This document shows, one piece after another, positions 21,201 to 23,103 of a stretch of DNA of 23,103 nt. Origin of the DNA: an uncultured Thermoanaerobacterales bacterium (GTDB lineage Bacteria > Bacillota > Clostridia > Christensenellales > UBA1242); contig CATKXA010000005.1 in NCBI GenBank assembly GCA_949840475.1, positions 1-23,103 of the forward strand, read 5' to 3'. Made by a program: the position numbers and the translations under genes. Below the pieces are notes generated by a model. It was not told the origin of the DNA. It was given only the letters and a program-made list of their open reading frames with translations, and ran no database searches. Position 1 is the stretch's first letter, and every line of letters starts with the position of its first letter.

Positions 21201-22795
21201 TATAAAAGATTTACTGCTTTAAAAATATCTACATTGTTATCGCTTGCTATCTGCTCTAGTACCTGTTCAAAGTCAATTATTGAGTAGGATAGTATATAAC
21301 TTTTTCGCATAAACAGTTTAAGTATTTTTTCTTGGCTTAAGCCGAGCTTTTTAAGTAAACTATAAATTTTTAATATTGATTGATGATTTTGGAAGATTAT
21401 GTTTGGATTTTTTCTCATTATAAGCGTTGCTTCGTTTAAACTTAAATGAATAGCTGTCATTACAGTTTGAGTCAAATATTGTCCAAGTGTTAAATTATTC
21501 TTTTCTCTTAGTTTATAGTATTCAAACTTTGTGTCGCTCATTGGCTCTTTGATTGATGAAATGAAATTTAGAGCCTTGTCAAGGTCAGGGAATGCAAAGT
21601 CACTCCAGTTTGGCATTGTGTCCTTCATAAAAAAGTACTGATTGCAAAGGGATTTGAAACCTTGCATGTCTAACCTATAGGATAGTTTTAAAACATTGTC
21701 AGAAATGTGATATTTGTTGTAAAACTGATCACTTGAAAGGAGCAGGTCATTGTAGTTATTGTAGCCATAACTTTGAAGGAAAATAAACCTAGAAACAAAT
21801 TCATCTGTTTCAAGCTCGCATATTTTATCAAAGTCTGCTTCGAGCCTTAAAAGCCTTGTGATTAAAAACTTTATTGGAATACTCATTTCTATTGCACTGC
21901 ATATTTTAGGGAACATAGAAACATAACTTAGACTTATGCTAAGTTTACTAAAACCTATAAGTTTTTGATAGACGCTTTCAAAGAACAAAATGTTCGGCTC
22001 TTTTCTAATGAACTCACAAGCTTTTTTTTGTTGCAAGTTTAATAGTTTCATAATATCTTCAAGCTTGATTATAAATTCTTTGGTTTCTATTGTTAAAAAT
22101 CCAGGGCACAAAACTAGAATGTCTTTTAAATCTCGCTTGATAAAATATGTAGGGTAGTAGAAATTGAAGAGTTTGTTAAGCTTTTCACTTGAGTAGGCTG
22201 CAATACTTGGACTTGCTTTAATTACATTGCAGGCTTCTTCTTCAGTTAAAGAAAAATCATACATAAGTATTTTTTTGACTTGCTCAACCTGGCTTTCAGT
22301 AATTAATACAAGGCTTGGACAAGTATAAAAAAGTCTACGCATATTTATGCCGTATTCATGGAGTCTTAAAGATAACATCTTTACTTGGCTAATAATATGA
22401 GATTTTGTCAAGTACAAAATTTCTGGGTTTGTGAAAATCAGTTTAAAAACTTCTTTTACTGGTACACCAAAAGTGGTGGATAAAAGCTTAAGTTTATATG
22501 ACAAAGTTTTTTCAGAAAAAAGTAAAAAGTAGGGAAACTTCAAAATCAAGAACTTCACTTCTTGAGTTTTTAAATTATAGTTTAAGGATAGTTTTTCTAA
22601 ATTGTCTAAAAGGTCATTGATGTTGGCTTTTAATATATCTGGGCATTTATAAAAAATGTAGTATAAGTCATTTTTAGATAGAGTTAACTTTCTACCAAGC
22701 TCGTAGAGTAAGGGCTTTACATTTTCATATGAAGTCTTTTGTAGTCTGTCACTAAGTAGAATTTTCAGATAATCATCTGGCTGTATAAACTCCAT
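21200..22795 (-). CDS. mTERF-like helical-repeat protein (bacterial)
   Basis: 531-residue protein with the repeat pattern of mTERF proteins, which bind nucleic acid through stacked three-helix units in mitochondria and chloroplasts. Seven consecutive units carry a Pro in an xPxhL-type context: CPDIL (P52), FPYFL (P88), NPEIL (P124), CPSLV (P160), SPSIA (P196), CPGFL (P231), EPNIL (P267), spaced 36, 36, 36, 36, 35 and 36 residues. A second block has NPNII (P464) and, 36 on, SYILS at 500. Between them (300-440) the pattern is weaker. There is no signal or transit peptide and no catalytic motif. ATG is preceded by AAAGGAG at 22804-22810 (spacer 7). It has its own promoter and shares a terminator with the PnuC genes. 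DNA or RNA binding is inferred from the family. Other solenoids are less likely given the strict spacing. Confidence 0.85.
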   Translation of the reverse strand: MEFIQPDDYLKILLSDRLQKTSYENVKPLLYELGRKLTLSKNDLYYIFYKCPDILKANINDLLDNLEKLSLNYNLKTQEVKFLILKFPYFLLFSEKTLSYKLKLLSTTFGVPVKEVFKLIFTNPEILYLTKSHIISQVKMLSLRLHEYGINMRRLFYTCPSLVLITESQVEQVKKILMYDFSLTEEEACNVIKASPSIAAYSSEKLNKLFNFYYPTYFIKRDLKDILVLCPGFLTIETKEFIIKLEDIMKLLNLQQKKACEFIRKEPNILFFESVYQKLIGFSKLSISLSYVSMFPKICSAIEMSIPIKFLITRLLRLEADFDKICELETDEFVSRFIFLQSYGYNNYNDLLLSSDQFYNKYHISDNVLKLSYRLDMQGFKSLCNQYFFMKDTMPNWSDFAFPDLDKALNFISSIKEPMSDTKFEYYKLREKNNLTLGQYLTQTVMTAIHLSLNEATLIMRKNPNIIFQNHQSILKIYSLLKKLGLSQEKILKLFMRKSYILSYSIIDFEQVLEQIASDNNVDIFKAVNLL

Positions 22796-22828
22796 ATCAA
22801 CGCTCCTTTATTAATAACTAGTGTTCAA

Positions 22829-22858
22829 ATTGTATTATGTAGTGCTCTTGATTGTCAA
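22829..22858 (-). promoter_or_regulatory. Promoter of the mTERF-like gene
   Basis: Read on the minus strand: a perfect TTGACA (22858-22853), an 18-bp spacer and TACAAT (22834-22829, 5 of 6). The start would be near 22822, leaving a leader of about 27 nt with the AAAGGAG site. Confidence 0.75.
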
Positions 22859-22880
22859 ATAAGTAAAAGATTTTTTCAAT

Positions 22881-22974
22881 ATTTTACAAAATTTTACAAT
22901 ATACATATGTTTGTAAAATGACAATAGAGTTTAATGTCTGCAAAACTAGACGTTATTTTACAAAAATTTACAAA
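22881..22974. promoter_or_regulatory. Tandem 10-bp motifs behind the mTERF-like promoter (candidate operator)
   Basis: ATTTTACAAA (22881-22890) is directly followed by ATTTTACAAT (22891-22900). TTGTAAAAT (22911-22919) is the inverted motif. ATTTTACAAA (22955-22964) is directly followed by AATTTACAAA (22965-22974). Tandem sites spaced exactly 10 bp would face the same side of the helix. They begin about 23 bp behind the -35 of the minus-strand promoter. Confidence 0.5.
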
Positions 22975-23103
22975 ATTAACTCAAATAAAATATTATAACT
23001 CAAATTTTGTTATATATTACTGGACAAATATTAGGCATTGCTGATTGTTTTTAACTAAGTTTACACAAGGCGTCGCGTGCGTGCACGCGAGCGAAAAAAA
23101 TAA
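22975..23103. other. Window-end intergenic stretch with short repeats and a GC-rich hairpin; no gene
   Basis: TAACTCAAAT occurs at 22977-22986 and again at 22996-23005. At 23073-23090, TCGCGTG and CACGCGA form a 7-bp hairpin around CGTG, GC-rich in very AT-rich surroundings and followed by a run of A. No reading frame with a ribosome site is seen; a gene may begin or end beyond the window. Confidence 0.5.

Noticed and set aside
242..22795. Recoding of TGA as tryptophan
   Set aside because: All genes are full length under the standard code with TGG at tryptophans; only the absence of TGA stops is notable.
22881..22974. Short repeats as a CRISPR array or plasmid-type origin
   Set aside because: Units are 10 bp without spacers of constant length, and no cas or replication initiator gene is nearby.
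23073..23103. GC-rich hairpin as an intrinsic terminator
   Set aside because: No T-run follows on either strand in the right place.

Overview
The window is AT-rich and laid out like a chromosome of a low-GC Gram-positive bacterium (Bacillota, probably an uncultured clostridial lineage). Supporting signs are a T-box in front of thrS, strong AAGGAG-type ribosome binding sites, RNase J, a TrmR/TrhP tRNA-modification pair, an RNase P RNA of type-A character and a SigK-like sporulation sigma factor with its hydrophobic pro-sequence. The standard genetic code fits. No tRNA, CRISPR array, transposase or phage gene was seen.

Layout. Positions 1-205 hold the 3' part of a threonine T-box leader, followed by thrS. 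A separate promoter and attenuator-like leader then drive infC-rpmI-rplT, with infC starting at an ATA codon. Positions 3491-4024 hold no gene; they carry a long imperfect palindrome and diverged repeat copies. Next come a TrmH/SpoU rRNA/tRNA methyltransferase gene, yebC, and a 582-residue protein of unknown function built of helical repeats, with a run of eight G just after its start. A membrane protein, RNase J, trmR and trhP form one apparent operon (7578-12331). Then come sigK, a transglutaminase-like hypothetical protein, rnpB, a membrane-anchored hypothetical protein, rarA-helD, and two overlapping PnuC-like transporter genes. The last gene lies on the minus strand and converges on the PnuC pair across a shared terminator.

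Most genes serve information processing: aminoacylation, initiation factor and ribosomal proteins, RNA methylation and hydroxylation, RNA decay, RNase P, RNA polymerase recycling and replication-fork repair. The unknown genes sit singly between them, mostly with their own promoter and terminator.

The most striking item is the minus-strand gene at 21200-22795. Its 531-residue product shows seven consecutive helical repeats with a proline recurring every 35-36 residues (P52, P88, P124, P160, P196, P231, P267) and a further C-terminal repeat pair (P464 and the equivalent position 500). This is the pattern of mTERF proteins, the mitochondrial and chloroplast transcription-termination and organelle gene-expression factors of eukaryotes. 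It has a good promoter, and behind that promoter lie two pairs of tandem 10-bp motifs that could be an operator. A bacterial mTERF-like protein with its own candidate control region is the best candidate here for an undescribed system. The G8-bearing repeat protein at 5687-7435 is second.
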